DNA of 62,825 nucleotides from Colivivens sp964452915 (GCA_964452915.1 CAYVNW010000011.1:1-62825); one strand, 5' to 3'; shown: positions 26,644 through 36,218, numbered from the stretch's first letter. Notes: generated by a model from the letters alone, not told the origin. Numbers and translations are program-made.

Positions 26644-27840
26644 TTATTTATGGTTCAACATGTATCTTACTGCTGCCATCACTCCGTCCATCTGTTCAAG
26701 TCCCATCATGCGGCCGTGGAAAGAGTATCCGGCATTATATCCTTTATCTTCATCTCCGAGCATCGTACGTCCATGGTCCACGCGCATCGGCAGATTCGGA
26801 TTCTCTTCTTCGAAGATCTTGCACACCTCAATGAGGTTGGCGCGTCCGTGAAGATGGTCAGCCTCAATGAAGTCGCCGTTAGGCAGTACGTCGGTACTCC
26901 TTAAATGTACGAAGTGCGTGCGTTTAGCGTATTTGCAGGCCAATGCCGGCACATCATTTTGCGGACCGGCAGAAAGACTTCCGCAGCAGAATGTAAGTCC
27001 GTTATGCGGATTGTTCACTGCATTGAGGAACCATGCGATGTCCTCGTCGCACGTGACGATTCGTGGCAGTCCGAGCAGTTGCATTGGCGGATCATCGGGA
27101 TGTACACACATGTTCATTCCATATTGCTCGCAAGTCGGCATGATGGCTTCAAGGAAGTATTTCATGTTCTGACGTAACTTGTCCCTTGTCACGCCTTTGT
27201 AGAGCCCGAGCAGGTCTTTAAACAACTTGACCGGATTCTTGTCGTCCTCTGTTATGTTGCCGTTTACGAATCCTTGGGTTTTCACTATAATGGTGTCTAC
27301 AAGTGCGTCATCGAAAGCCTTCACTTCCTTTGTCCCTTTTGCCTGTATGTCATGTCTCATCTTTTCCGCTTCGTCGATTTCCTGTTTGCTGTAGTCGGCG
27401 TCGCATCCTTCACGTTGAAGTATGTACTTGTCGAAATAAACAAACTTGACCTTGTTGAAGTATAGTGATGTGCTGCCGTCTGCCCAAGGGTGGTCGAGTT
27501 CGGTGCGGGCCCAGTCGAGCACAGGCATGAAGTTGTAGCATACTGTATGTATGCCGCATTTTCCAAGATTGGCAAGGCTTACCTTATAATTATCGATCAG
27601 TCGGTCACGGTCTGGACCTGCGTATTTTATCGACTCACTGACAGGCAGGCTTTCCACCACCGACCATCTGAGTCCTGCCGCCTCTATGTAGCTTTTCAGG
27701 TCCGAGATGGCTTCAACAGTCCATATGTCACCGTTCTTTACTCTGTGCAAAGCAGTGACGATGCCCTCGACTCCGATTTGCCGGAGCATCTGCAGCGTTA
27801 TCTTGTCGTTTTTACCGAACCATCTCCAAGTCTTTTCCAT
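26644..27840 (-). CDS. uxuA: D-mannonate dehydratase
   Basis: 398 aa. It starts MEKTWRWFGKNDKITLQMLRQIGVEGIVTALH, the family's conserved N-terminus. The metal-site region NMCVHPDDPPMQLLGLPRIV and the C-terminal MRVDHGRTMLGDE are intact. It dehydrates D-mannonate to 2-keto-3-deoxygluconate in glucuronate catabolism. It is followed by the SDR mannonate oxidoreductase and preceded by GH97. A kdgK/kdgA pair is not in the window. Confidence 0.95.
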   Translation of the reverse strand: MEKTWRWFGKNDKITLQMLRQIGVEGIVTALHRVKNGDIWTVEAISDLKSYIEAAGLRWSVVESLPVSESIKYAGPDRDRLIDNYKVSLANLGKCGIHTVCYNFMPVLDWARTELDHPWADGSTSLYFNKVKFVYFDKYILQREGCDADYSKQEIDEAEKMRHDIQAKGTKEVKAFDDALVDTIIVKTQGFVNGNITEDDKNPVKLFKDLLGLYKGVTRDKLRQNMKYFLEAIMPTCEQYGMNMCVHPDDPPMQLLGLPRIVTCDEDIAWFLNAVNNPHNGLTFCCGSLSAGPQNDVPALACKYAKRTHFVHLRSTDVLPNGDFIEADHLHGRANLIEVCKIFEEENPNLPMRVDHGRTMLGDEDKGYNAGYSFHGRMMGLEQMDGVMAAVRYMLNHK

Positions 27841-27934
27841 TATAGAAATGTTTTGTTTTTAGTTTTTTTCTTGTCTTCAGTCGTTTATAACTAAATCGTT
27901 ATTAGTGTGACGCTTGCATTCGCGTGGTTGCCTG

Positions 27935-29905
27935 TCAGATATTCTTCACAATGACGAACCCTCCGTCTTTGAGCAAGTGTAGCTTCACCTTTTTAGGGTT
28001 CTTAATCTTCAGTTCTGTTTTCTTTGGCTCGCGGTTAGCGTCGTCGCTGTATAGTGTAACAGTATCGCCTTTCTTTACAAATGCGGACAAGTCGATAATC
28101 TTATCGCATTCGTTCTCGGCGTTGTTGCCTGCTATATACCAAGTTTGTGCATGACGACGTGCGAGAATGCAGTATTTGCCTGGATAGCCTGCGACGAACT
28201 GAGTCTCATCCCATGTCGTCGGCACTTCCTTCAGAAAATCAAGGCTGACTTGTGGTGCACCCCCTTGTTCGAATGGTTGCAGGTTTTCAGGTGTGATGGC
28301 AAAGTTCTGTATTGGATTTTGGAATAGTACAGATTGTGCCAGCTCATGTACGTCGGTTGTTCTTCTCGTATTTCCGCCTTTGTTGCCTTTTGCCAAGTGG
28401 CGGTTGAGGAATGAGCCTCCGAATTCCATACATCCGACTGTATTGCGGATGAACGGATGTGTTGCGGTGTTGATTGCCTCCACATCGCAGAAATGCTGGT
28501 TGAAGAATATATTCTCCGAAGCAAGTACAGCCTCACTTCCCACATAGTTCGGATACATCCGTTCCCATCCGCGAGGGAGCGTACACCCATGAAATATCAC
28601 CATAAGTCCATTGTCATCGGCGTCACTTAATATAGCCTCATACAGACGCATAGTCTCTTGCTTGTCTCCTCCGAAGAAGTCAACCTTGATACCCTTGACG
28701 CCAATTCTGTGCATCCATCTCATTGCTTCTTTGCGTTTGATAGGGTTGTCCATGTGGTTGACAGGTCCTTGAGTTATATCATTCCAGTAACCGCTCGAAC
28801 TCCACCAAAGAAAAACATCGACTCCCTGGCTCTGGGCGTATTTAACCAACTGCTCCATACGCTCCTTTCCGATGTTTGTATCCCACCAGTTGTCGATAAG
28901 CACATATTGGAAATTCATTGCCTTGGCGAGTTGTATGAATTTCACTTGGTCGTCATAGTTTATTGAGTTGTCCTGCCATACAATCCAGCTCCAGGTACCC
29001 TTACCGAATTTATAGTCAGTTGACGAATTGTAGAGCGGTTCTACATTGTCCCATGGAATGGTGGTCTCTACGATTGGCTTAAGAGTCGCTCCAACAGTGA
29101 TTGTCCTCCATGGAGTTGTTCCTGGCAGTGCGAATGCAGGTGCTACGGTTCCATTCCCGTTGTTTTCCTCTTCCATTGGGAAATCGATGGTATATAGCCC
29201 GTTACCTTTCATTTCACTGAGCCGTGATGCGCAGTATTTACTGTCGACTCCTGTTTCACTTACGAGTACCCAACCGTTATCTCCAATTTTGAACAGGCAA
29301 GGGAACGTATATCCATGACCATATTGCGACGGTTCGGTCATCGGAACATCGAGTTTGTATTCTTCCTCGTAGCTTGGTTTTGTACGTTTCCATCCTATCA
29401 TGGCATCGCTTTGCGGTGTGAGGAATGTTGTTGTAATTGACGGAAAATCGAATCCGGTTGCTTCTTGCCGTATTATGACGCTGCCTGTCTCGCCGCTTTT
29501 TGGCAGTTCATAACGAAATGCAATATCATTATTGCTGACTCTGAACGTTATTGTAAAAGGCTTTTTGTCGGCTTGTAAATTCACTTTCAGTTCGTTCGCC
29601 TTGTAATCAACATCCGATACCTTGCTGCGGTTAAGCGTGTAATTCTTTTCTATGCTTGATTGCTTGGAATCCACATAGCTGATGTTTTTTGAGTAGTCAC
29701 CGGTGTTTGCGACAAAGCCGAGCGGTGAGTCTTCAAGCATTTGCTTCCCGTCGTAAGTGACAGAATAGACAGGCTTGCCCTCATTTACATTGATGTTTAC
29801 TTGCAGGCGACCGTCTGGACCGCTTACTGTTGCTACTTGTGCTGTCATTAATGATGATGCTTGCATCATAAGCATCCATGCACATAAGATTCGGAATGGT
29901 TTCAT
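27935..29905 (-). CDS. Secreted glycoside hydrolase family 97
   Basis: 656 aa from the ATG at 29905, which gives a proper signal peptide (MKPFRILCAWMLMMQASSLMTAQ); an upstream ATG at 29935 overlaps the previous gene. The N-terminal GH97 beta-sandwich (about 25-260) includes YDGKQMLEDSPLGF. The TIM barrel follows (KGTWSWIVWQD, YVLIDNWWD, KGIKVDFFGGDKQE, MVIFHGCTLPRG) and then a C-terminal beta domain (GDTVTLYSDDANREPKKTEL). GH97 contains inverting alpha-glucosidases (SusB type) and retaining alpha-galactosidases. The Asp in KVDFFGG fits the retaining nucleophile position, but I cannot align it here. It lies upstream of uxuA on the same strand. Confidence 0.9.
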   Translation of the reverse strand: MKPFRILCAWMLMMQASSLMTAQVATVSGPDGRLQVNINVNEGKPVYSVTYDGKQMLEDSPLGFVANTGDYSKNISYVDSKQSSIEKNYTLNRSKVSDVDYKANELKVNLQADKKPFTITFRVSNNDIAFRYELPKSGETGSVIIRQEATGFDFPSITTTFLTPQSDAMIGWKRTKPSYEEEYKLDVPMTEPSQYGHGYTFPCLFKIGDNGWVLVSETGVDSKYCASRLSEMKGNGLYTIDFPMEEENNGNGTVAPAFALPGTTPWRTITVGATLKPIVETTIPWDNVEPLYNSSTDYKFGKGTWSWIVWQDNSINYDDQVKFIQLAKAMNFQYVLIDNWWDTNIGKERMEQLVKYAQSQGVDVFLWWSSSGYWNDITQGPVNHMDNPIKRKEAMRWMHRIGVKGIKVDFFGGDKQETMRLYEAILSDADDNGLMVIFHGCTLPRGWERMYPNYVGSEAVLASENIFFNQHFCDVEAINTATHPFIRNTVGCMEFGGSFLNRHLAKGNKGGNTRRTTDVHELAQSVLFQNPIQNFAITPENLQPFEQGGAPQVSLDFLKEVPTTWDETQFVAGYPGKYCILARRHAQTWYIAGNNAENECDKIIDLSAFVKKGDTVTLYSDDANREPKKTELKIKNPKKVKLHLLKDGGFVIVKNI

Positions 29906-29918
29906 AACTTGTTTGTTC

Positions 29919-31094
29919 TTATTGTTGGTTTCCATTTTTTTCTTTCTCTGCGTCGTAGTCGGCTGTGGCGGACGCACTGCCGGTTGTCTTGCTCTCAGAT
30001 GTGTTGCTATCTGCTGTCTGGTCCGCTTTTGTCGCAGGCTTATTTGGCACAGGGTCGCCTTCAGTCAGCAGGTCTCTGTATGCTTCAAGAGCTTTATGCA
30101 CAACCTCCACAGCTTCCTCCATAGTACATTGCATTTGCCCGCCGGCTGCGTTCAGGTGTCCGCCGCCATTGAAGAAGTCTGCCGCCACCTTATTTGCAGG
30201 GAAATCATCGACAGAACGCAACGACACGAATATGCGCGGCTTCTCTGTGTCCTCACGCATGTATATTGACAACTTTGTGCCTTTTATTTGCAGAGGCATG
30301 TTTACAACTCCCTCTGTGTCGCCCTTCAGGTATTTGAACCGTTTCATTTCTTCGCGGTTCAGAGTAAACAGCGTGGTGTGTACATCCTGGAACACCTGCA
30401 ACTTTTCAGACAGTATGTAGCCAAGTAAACGGAACCGTGCCTCAGAATAATTATTATATATGAGCCGGTTGATTTTGTCTTTGTCTATTCCTTTCTTCAG
30501 CAATTCGGCAAGAATTAAGAATATGTCGGGATCGTTGGAGTTGAACGTAAACTTGCCTGTATCAGTACACATTCCGGTATAGATATCCTCAGCTGCCGCT
30601 TTTGTCAGTTGCGACATTCCTCCAATGGCGTCGATCAGGCGGAATATCAGTTCGCTTGTGCTGCAGGCGTTGGGATAGGAGATTATGAGGTCACAGAAGT
30701 TTTTTTGTGGTTGCAAATGATGGTCAATCATTATTTTTTTTGCCTTCGACGACGTTATGAGCGTAGACAACTCGTCAAGTCGCTTGGGCTCATTTAAGTC
30801 GAGTACAGCAATTAAGTCCGCGTGTTCCACGTAAGTACGGGCCTTGGCCCTGTGGATGTCAAACTGTATGATTTTGTCACAGTCTTTCATCCATCGCAGG
30901 AAGTCGGGAAAGTAGTTCGGCACGATCACGGTCACCATCTTTCCTTTTTTCTTCAAGTACTCGTATAGTCCTAATGACGAACCTATCGCATCGCCGTCGG
31001 GCGATACGTGTGTTACTATGACTACGCTTTTGCATGCGTCGAACATACGTTTGGCTTCTGCAACCTCGTTGTATGAAATCTTTTGTGAGAGCAT
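29919..31094 (-). CDS. DHH/DHHA1 phosphoesterase (NrnA-like)
   Basis: 391 aa from the ATG at 31094 (MLSQKISYNEVAEAKRMFDACK), just downstream of a -7 box that lies inside the longer frame. The DHH domain has VTHVSPDGDAIGSSLGLY, a DLNEPKRL metal Asp and MIDHH. The DHHA1 domain has FFNGGGHLNAAGGQM. NrnA-type enzymes degrade short oligoribonucleotides and pAp. The last 50 residues are a low-complexity Thr/Ala/Ser/Lys tail. The stop lies 14 nt upstream of the GH97 start. Confidence 0.88.
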   Translation of the reverse strand: MLSQKISYNEVAEAKRMFDACKSVVIVTHVSPDGDAIGSSLGLYEYLKKKGKMVTVIVPNYFPDFLRWMKDCDKIIQFDIHRAKARTYVEHADLIAVLDLNEPKRLDELSTLITSSKAKKIMIDHHLQPQKNFCDLIISYPNACSTSELIFRLIDAIGGMSQLTKAAAEDIYTGMCTDTGKFTFNSNDPDIFLILAELLKKGIDKDKINRLIYNNYSEARFRLLGYILSEKLQVFQDVHTTLFTLNREEMKRFKYLKGDTEGVVNMPLQIKGTKLSIYMREDTEKPRIFVSLRSVDDFPANKVAADFFNGGGHLNAAGGQMQCTMEEAVEVVHKALEAYRDLLTEGDPVPNKPATKADQTADSNTSESKTTGSASATADYDAEKEKNGNQQ

Positions 31095-31148
31095 TTTTCT
31101 GCTTTTGTCCTTACAAGTGATACAAAACCTATAAGGCGGTTTATAGTG

Positions 31149-31156
31149 CAAAGGTA
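31149..31156 (-). promoter_or_regulatory. -7 box for the DHH phosphoesterase
   Basis: Minus-strand TACCTTTG, 54 nt upstream of the chosen ATG at 31094. It argues against the longer open frame starting at 31352. Confidence 0.6.
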
Positions 31157-31362
31157 GCATAATTTTTGTAAACTTCACGCATATTTGCCCCAACAATTCA
31201 TTATTCAAGAGATTTATTTGCAGTGAAAGTACACAAAGCTCATAATAATTTGCTGCCACATGTCGCATGGTGTGATATGATTGTTGTAGGCATGAGCATG
31301 ATTTTTTTAGTAGGTAATTAATAAAAAACGATGCACTTTTTCGTGTTGTCACATATTTTCAT

Positions 31363-31370
31363 TACCTTTG
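31363..31370 (+). promoter_or_regulatory. -7 box for rpe
   Basis: TACCTTTG, 30 nt before the rpe ATG. It is divergent to the DHH promoter, with about 200 nt between the two boxes. Confidence 0.6.
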
Positions 31371-31400
31371 CAGGTGTAAAACAAGATATAAATTCAAAAA

Positions 31401-32072
31401 ATGATTGTATCGCCTTCGTTGCTTGCGGCAGATTTCTTGCATTTGGACAAGGAAATCGATATGATTAACCAAAGTGATGCTGACTGGCTTCACCTTGATA
31501 TTATGGACGGAGTATTTGTCCCTAACATCAGTTTCGGATTCTCTGTCCTTGATGCTGTCGCCTCTTTGTGCAAGAAGCCAATGGATGTGCATCTGATGAT
31601 TGTGTCGCCGGAAAAGTTCACCGACCGTCTTGCTGCGCTGGGTGTCTCTACTATGAATGTGCATTACGAGGCATGCCCGCATTTACATCGTGTAATACAA
31701 CAAATTCATGACAAGGGAATGAAAGCAGCGGTGACACTCAATCCGTCAACTCCTGTATGCATGCTTGAGGATATAATCTATGATGTCGATATGGTACTGC
31801 TGATGACTGTCAATCCTGGCTTTGGAGGTCAGAAGTTCATCGTGCACTCGCTCAATAAGACAAGACAGTTGCGCAAACTCATCGAACGTACCGGTTCGCA
31901 TGCGCTGATTGAAGTCGACGGAGGTGTGAATGCCACAACGGCACCTCAGCTCGTTGAGGCTGGTGCAGATGCGCTCGTGTCGGGCAGTTTTATCTTCTCT
32001 GCCGATGACCCGTGTGCGAAAATACGTTATTTGAAGGGGCTGAAAGCAGGAATGACGCTACAATCAGTTTAA
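31401..32072 (+). CDS. rpe: Ribulose-phosphate 3-epimerase
   Basis: 223-aa TIM barrel. Hallmarks: IVSPSLLAADF at the N-terminus, WLHLDIMDGVFVPNISFG (metal His and Asp), DVHLMI, MTVNPGFGGQKF (catalytic region) and IEVDGGVNA. It interconverts D-ribulose 5-phosphate and D-xylulose 5-phosphate in the pentose phosphate pathway. It begins a plus-strand run with the DUF4827 gene and glmM. Confidence 0.96.
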   Translation: MIVSPSLLAADFLHLDKEIDMINQSDADWLHLDIMDGVFVPNISFGFSVLDAVASLCKKPMDVHLMIVSPEKFTDRLAALGVSTMNVHYEACPHLHRVIQQIHDKGMKAAVTLNPSTPVCMLEDIIYDVDMVLLMTVNPGFGGQKFIVHSLNKTRQLRKLIERTGSHALIEVDGGVNATTAPQLVEAGADALVSGSFIFSADDPCAKIRYLKGLKAGMTLQSV

Positions 32073-32091
32073 AAACAGATACAGTGTAATT

Positions 32092-32754
32092 ATGAGAAAA
32101 CTTATATTTCCAATTATAGCTTTGTGCTGTATGTCAGCATTTTTCAGTTGCGATGACGGCGAGACGTATGCTGACATGAAGAAGAAAGAGAAGAATGCTA
32201 TTAATCGTTTCCTTAAAGATAATGACTTGGTCGGACCGATAACTGTCATTAGTGAAGATCAGTTTGAGGCACAAGACTCAACGACTGATACTACTAAAAA
32301 TGAATTTGTCCTGTTTAATGACGATGGAATTTATATGCAGATCGTGCGTCGGGGCGATGGACAGTCGATGATAGAGATGGCCAAAACACAGTCAACAGAC
32401 AGTACGATAAGTAAGAGCATTCTTTGCCGTTTCCTTGAGTATGATATAGAAGATGCTGAGGTCAGTGCCACAAACATATACAGTTCAAGCATTGTTGACA
32501 AAATGCTGTGCAAATATAGCCATAGAAGCCGTTCCTACACGGCTTCGTTTACCGAGGGAGTCATGTTGTCCACCTACAGTTCATCGACTGTCCCTACAGG
32601 CTGGCTAAAGCCTTTGGATTATATTCGGCTGACACGTAATGCCGGCCGTATAGCAAAAATCCGTATGATTGTTCCGCATACCTCAGGCACGCGCAACGCT
32701 TCCGGCTATGTGTTGCCTATGTATTATGAAATAACTTATCAGCTTGGAATATAA
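32092..32754 (+). CDS. DUF4827 lipoprotein
   Basis: 220 aa. The lipoprotein signal ends at Cys about 20 (MSAFFSC, then DDGETYADMKKKEKNAI). The remainder resembles the Bacteroidales DUF4827 family, with the FKBP-like pattern VMLSTYSSSTVPTGWLKPLDYIRLTR and YVLPMYYEITYQLGI at the C-terminus. Function is unknown; envelope-associated isomerase-like folds are one suggestion. It lies 19 nt after rpe. Confidence 0.8.
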   Translation: MRKLIFPIIALCCMSAFFSCDDGETYADMKKKEKNAINRFLKDNDLVGPITVISEDQFEAQDSTTDTTKNEFVLFNDDGIYMQIVRRGDGQSMIEMAKTQSTDSTISKSILCRFLEYDIEDAEVSATNIYSSSIVDKMLCKYSHRSRSYTASFTEGVMLSTYSSSTVPTGWLKPLDYIRLTRNAGRIAKIRMIVPHTSGTRNASGYVLPMYYEITYQLGI

Positions 32755-32832
32755 GGTAATAAACCAATAGCCAATGGCGTGGGCAAGAATCTATAAAATA
32801 GTAAGACACAAAATATAAAAAACATTTGATCT

Positions 32833-34227
32833 ATGAGTCTAATTAAGTCAATATCAGGTATTAGAGGCACAATCGGAGGTCGGGTCGGTGACGGGCTCAA
32901 TCCTCTTGACATTGTTAAGTTCACTGCCGCGTTCGCCACTTTTATACGGCAAACGACAAAAGTTGACAGCAATAAGATCGTTGTGGGACGTGACGCCCGT
33001 ATATCAGGTGAAATGGTGAAGGACGTAGTGTGCGGCACACTGATGGGTATGGGTTTTGATGTTGTGAATATAGGTCTGGCATCAACTCCGACTACAGAGA
33101 TCGCTGTGACCATGGAAGGGGCGTGTGGAGGTATAATTATTACTGCCAGCCATAATCCGAGACATTGGAATGCCTTGAAACTACTCAACAACCGTGGGGA
33201 GTTCCTTAATGCTGCTGAAGGCAAAGAAGTCCTGTCAATTGCCGAGCGTGAAGATTTTAATTTTGCCGATGTTGACCATATTGGACACTACCGTGAAGAT
33301 GATTCGTATAACCAACGCCATATAGACTTGGTGCTTAATCTTCCTTTGGTCGATATAGCAGCAATCAAGAGTGCACAGTTCCGTGTCGCTTTCGATTCGG
33401 TGAACTCTGTTGGCGGAATCATATTGCCAATGCTTCTCGAGCAACTAGGGGTTGAGACAATCACACCTCTTTATGGCGAACCGACAGGCGATTTCAAGCA
33501 CAATCCGGAACCTCTTGAGAAAAACCTTAGCGACATAATGAACCTCATGAAGAAAGGTGACCACGATGTTGGCTTCGTTGTTGACCCTGATGTCGACCGG
33601 CTCGCTATCATTTGTGAGAACGGACGTATGTATGGTGAGGAATATACTTTGGTTACAGTGGCAGACTATGTATTGAGTGTTACTCCGGGGAATACTGTGA
33701 GCAACCTGTCGTCCACACGTGCGCTGCGTGATGTCACAGAACGTTACGGCAAGCAATATAATGCCTCTGCTGTAGGTGAGGTGAATGTTGTAGCGAAGAT
33801 GAAAGAAACTAATGCCATCATTGGCGGAGAAGGTAATGGGGGAGTGATATATCCTCAAGCTCATTATGGACGTGACGCTTTGGTCGGCATAGCCCTCTTC
33901 CTGTCATATCTGGCACACAAGGGATGCACAGTCAGCGAGTTGAGAAAGACTTATCCTGAGTATCAAATAGCGAAGAACCGTATCGATCTCGATCCGTCTA
34001 CTGATGTCGATGCCATCCTCGTTAAGGTTAAGAATATGTTTGCAGACGATCCGACAGCGAAGGTGAACGATATAGACGGTGTCAAAATTGATTTCGCTGA
34101 CAAGTGGGTGCATCTGCGTAAATCCAATACAGAACCGATAATACGCGTATACAGTGAAGCTGCAACTATTCAGGAAGCTGACGAACTTGGCAAGAAAATC
34201 ATGGATGCAGTGTACTCAATGAAATAA
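32833..34227 (+). CDS. glmM: Phosphoglucosamine mutase
   Basis: 464 aa of the alpha-D-phosphohexomutase fold. The phosphoserine loop TASHNP has S106. The Mg loop is DPDVDR, the sugar-binding region is GEGNGGVIYP and the phosphate-binding loop at the C-terminus is KSNTEPIIRVYSEA. It converts glucosamine 6-phosphate to glucosamine 1-phosphate for peptidoglycan and LPS precursors. The archaeal-like sequence SGIRGTIGG at the start is typical of the Bacteroidota version. A terminator follows directly. Confidence 0.92.
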   Translation: MSLIKSISGIRGTIGGRVGDGLNPLDIVKFTAAFATFIRQTTKVDSNKIVVGRDARISGEMVKDVVCGTLMGMGFDVVNIGLASTPTTEIAVTMEGACGGIIITASHNPRHWNALKLLNNRGEFLNAAEGKEVLSIAEREDFNFADVDHIGHYREDDSYNQRHIDLVLNLPLVDIAAIKSAQFRVAFDSVNSVGGIILPMLLEQLGVETITPLYGEPTGDFKHNPEPLEKNLSDIMNLMKKGDHDVGFVVDPDVDRLAIICENGRMYGEEYTLVTVADYVLSVTPGNTVSNLSSTRALRDVTERYGKQYNASAVGEVNVVAKMKETNAIIGGEGNGGVIYPQAHYGRDALVGIALFLSYLAHKGCTVSELRKTYPEYQIAKNRIDLDPSTDVDAILVKVKNMFADDPTAKVNDIDGVKIDFADKWVHLRKSNTEPIIRVYSEAATIQEADELGKKIMDAVYSMK

Positions 34228-34250
34228 GTCAGGCGGTCTCACCGCTTGAC
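34228..34250 (+). terminator. Terminator of glmM
   Basis: GTCAGGCGGT and ACCGCTTGAC form a 10-bp stem with one G-T pair and a 3-nt loop, followed by CTTCTT. It starts at the base after the glmM stop codon. Confidence 0.7.
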
Positions 34251-34274
34251 CTTCTTGTACTGCTGTTAGATTAT

Positions 34275-35195
34275 TTATACAAATTGATACGGGAAGTCGA
34301 TTTTCTGCAGGAAAGACTCTATATCAGGACTTAGCTCAGTACTTCCGGTTACCCATACGGTCATCAGACAACCACCAAGTGCGAACATCATGCGCTTGCG
34401 TATTTGTTTGAGCATAGTTCGTCTCGTGTGCGCACTCCGCATATATTCCTGATTCGCAGGATTATACAACATGGGGTATATGCGTTCCCTTATCATCCTT
34501 TCCGCAGTGTTTATGTCAAGATACACAAAGTGAGGACGGCATTTTTTCACACATTTCAGTACAGTTGCCGATGAAGGCTTGGTTCCGGCCAGTGTAAGAT
34601 GCGCTCCGATCGACAGCGATGCCAGAACATCCACTGCATCTATACAGTCGCAGTTGGCAAGAAATAATGAGGGAATCCTGGAGTGCCGCAGACTCTCATA
34701 CATATTCCTGATGATTCTTGCTGCCCTAAAAATGTCGCTCACCCTTACATCTTCGAATTGCAACTCACCATTTTTTGTGTGGGTGGAGTTTTTCATAATT
34801 AGGTCATTAAGCGCATAATCGCATACATTGAAGTCAACAGGTATACCGTTTGTCTTGATTCTGCCGTCACCTTTTATATCAATGTCGTTGAAGTCCAGCT
34901 TCACGTCATTTTTTGTCTTTAATAAGTCAATTGTGTCTCTGTCCAAATCGCAAGGTATACCTATGGCAACTAGCCCGTACGTAACTGCACCCACAAGTTT
35001 GATAGCCCATTCCGCGGTTCCGTCGTTCGATATAAGTATCTTGTCTCCGCGTTTGATATCGTTTTGTGAAAGCAGTTTATGAACATGCACAATACCCATT
35101 GTCAGTTGTGAATAGGTGAGGTCTTCACTTGTAGTATAATTTGTAAGTGCAATCTCACCGCCATTGAACCTAAGAAATTTCCTCAAACCCTTCAT
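34275..35195 (-). CDS. Truncated AMP-binding (ANL) protein lacking catalytic motifs
   Basis: 306 aa. Elements of long-chain acyl-CoA synthetases are visible: LTYSQL and GDKILISNDGTAEWAIKLVGAVTYGLVAIGIPCD near the N-terminus, and LKQIRKRMMFALGGC..VTGSTELSPDIESFLQKIDFPYQF at the end. The P-loop (TSGTTG-like) is missing. The chain stops exactly where the YGxTE motif should follow, and the C-terminal domain is absent. It cannot be an active adenylating enzyme as read. It has a well-formed promoter, so a non-enzymatic role or recent truncation are both possible. Confidence 0.6.
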   Translation of the reverse strand: MKGLRKFLRFNGGEIALTNYTTSEDLTYSQLTMGIVHVHKLLSQNDIKRGDKILISNDGTAEWAIKLVGAVTYGLVAIGIPCDLDRDTIDLLKTKNDVKLDFNDIDIKGDGRIKTNGIPVDFNVCDYALNDLIMKNSTHTKNGELQFEDVRVSDIFRAARIIRNMYESLRHSRIPSLFLANCDCIDAVDVLASLSIGAHLTLAGTKPSSATVLKCVKKCRPHFVYLDINTAERMIRERIYPMLYNPANQEYMRSAHTRRTMLKQIRKRMMFALGGCLMTVWVTGSTELSPDIESFLQKIDFPYQFV

Positions 35196-35267
35196 TATGA
35201 TATAAACTTAAATCCGTTTTGACTATATTAATACTTTGTCTGACTTTGTCTGTTGTTATTTCAATTG

Positions 35268-35299
35268 CAAAATTACAAACAATGCATGTAAGAGTCAAA
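35268..35299 (-). promoter_or_regulatory. Promoter of the truncated AMP-binding gene
   Basis: Minus-strand TTTG (35299-35296), a 20-nt spacer and TAATTTTG (35275-35268). It is a full consensus match. It is divergent from the LytTR promoter, whose -33 element lies only 13 nt away. Confidence 0.65.
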
Positions 35300-35311
35300 C
35301 AACCGTGATAA

Positions 35312-35341
35312 TTGTTATTTTTGTGGGATGAATTATCTTTG
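35312..35341 (+). promoter_or_regulatory. Promoter of the LytTR regulator gene
   Basis: TTG (35312-35314), a 19-nt spacer and TATCTTTG (35334-35341). A second possible -7 box, TATATTTG, is at 35358-35365. Confidence 0.65.
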
Positions 35342-35417
35342 TTGGGGATTAAATCAGTATATTTGTGACTAATTTACGATGAATTGAATTTCATCCCAAT
35401 AAGTTTCGTGACGAATT

Positions 35418-36218
35418 ATGAACAAATTATCATCTACATTCTATAAGTTTGGCACACAGATGCTCTATGTATTGCTGATGCCATTGTTCTTTATTGTATT
35501 TATCCTTGTTTACCGTCCGTTCGATGTGGATGACTTTTTGAACATGGGAGACGGGTTATTTGCATTCAACATCACGATGATCACATGTATAATGCTTGTG
35601 ACGCTGCTGATAACACGCCTTTCGTTCTACTTTGCCCGTGGTCATCTCAACCTTACTCCAGGCTGGTATGTGTTTTGGTGTGTTTGTGAGGTGGCCGTCA
35701 TTGCTCATTTCGTAACTCTATATATGTGGCTGATGCTAAGCCGTATAATGCCATATCTCGAAGTATTAGGTGAGTCAATGGAGCTTATAGCCTTGGTGTT
35801 AGTCTTTCCATACATTATTATATGGTTGTCTTTGCACATTGTAGACCTTAGCAGAGTTGGTGAGGATGTGTCAGAACGGAAAATACGCTTTACAGACGAC
35901 AGAAATAATGTAAAGTTAGTAGTTCAAGTGTCCAACGTATTATATATATCAGCAGAGGAGAACTATGTGAATATCATGTATTTAGAAAATGGTAAATTGC
36001 GTAAGTTTGTCCTCCGTACCACAATGAAGAATTTGGAATCACTATGCCAGCGGAACGGTTTGTTGCGTTGCCACCGCTCGTATTATGTCAACAAGCAGCA
36101 TGTATTATCAGTCAGAAAAGATAAAGACAACATCATTGTGGCCGAGCTGGACTCCGCTGATAAGCTACACATTCCGGTAAGCAAGCGGTACTATGATGCT
36201 ATCACAGCCCTCATATAA
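35418..36218 (+). CDS. Membrane-anchored LytTR transcriptional regulator
   Basis: 266 aa. Four hydrophobic segments (about 14-32, 47-70, 83-108, 118-142) form an N-terminal membrane domain. The C-terminal LytTR DNA-binding domain (about 165-262) has ISAEENYVNIMYLENGKLRKFVLRTTMKNLE and LRCHRSYYVN. Membrane-LytTR proteins in Bacteroidota often act with a paired sensor, but none is adjacent. It is divergent from the truncated AMP-binding gene, which might be its target; that is inference only. Confidence 0.88.
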   Translation: MNKLSSTFYKFGTQMLYVLLMPLFFIVFILVYRPFDVDDFLNMGDGLFAFNITMITCIMLVTLLITRLSFYFARGHLNLTPGWYVFWCVCEVAVIAHFVTLYMWLMLSRIMPYLEVLGESMELIALVLVFPYIIIWLSLHIVDLSRVGEDVSERKIRFTDDRNNVKLVVQVSNVLYISAEENYVNIMYLENGKLRKFVLRTTMKNLESLCQRNGLLRCHRSYYVNKQHVLSVRKDKDNIIVAELDSADKLHIPVSKRYYDAITALI

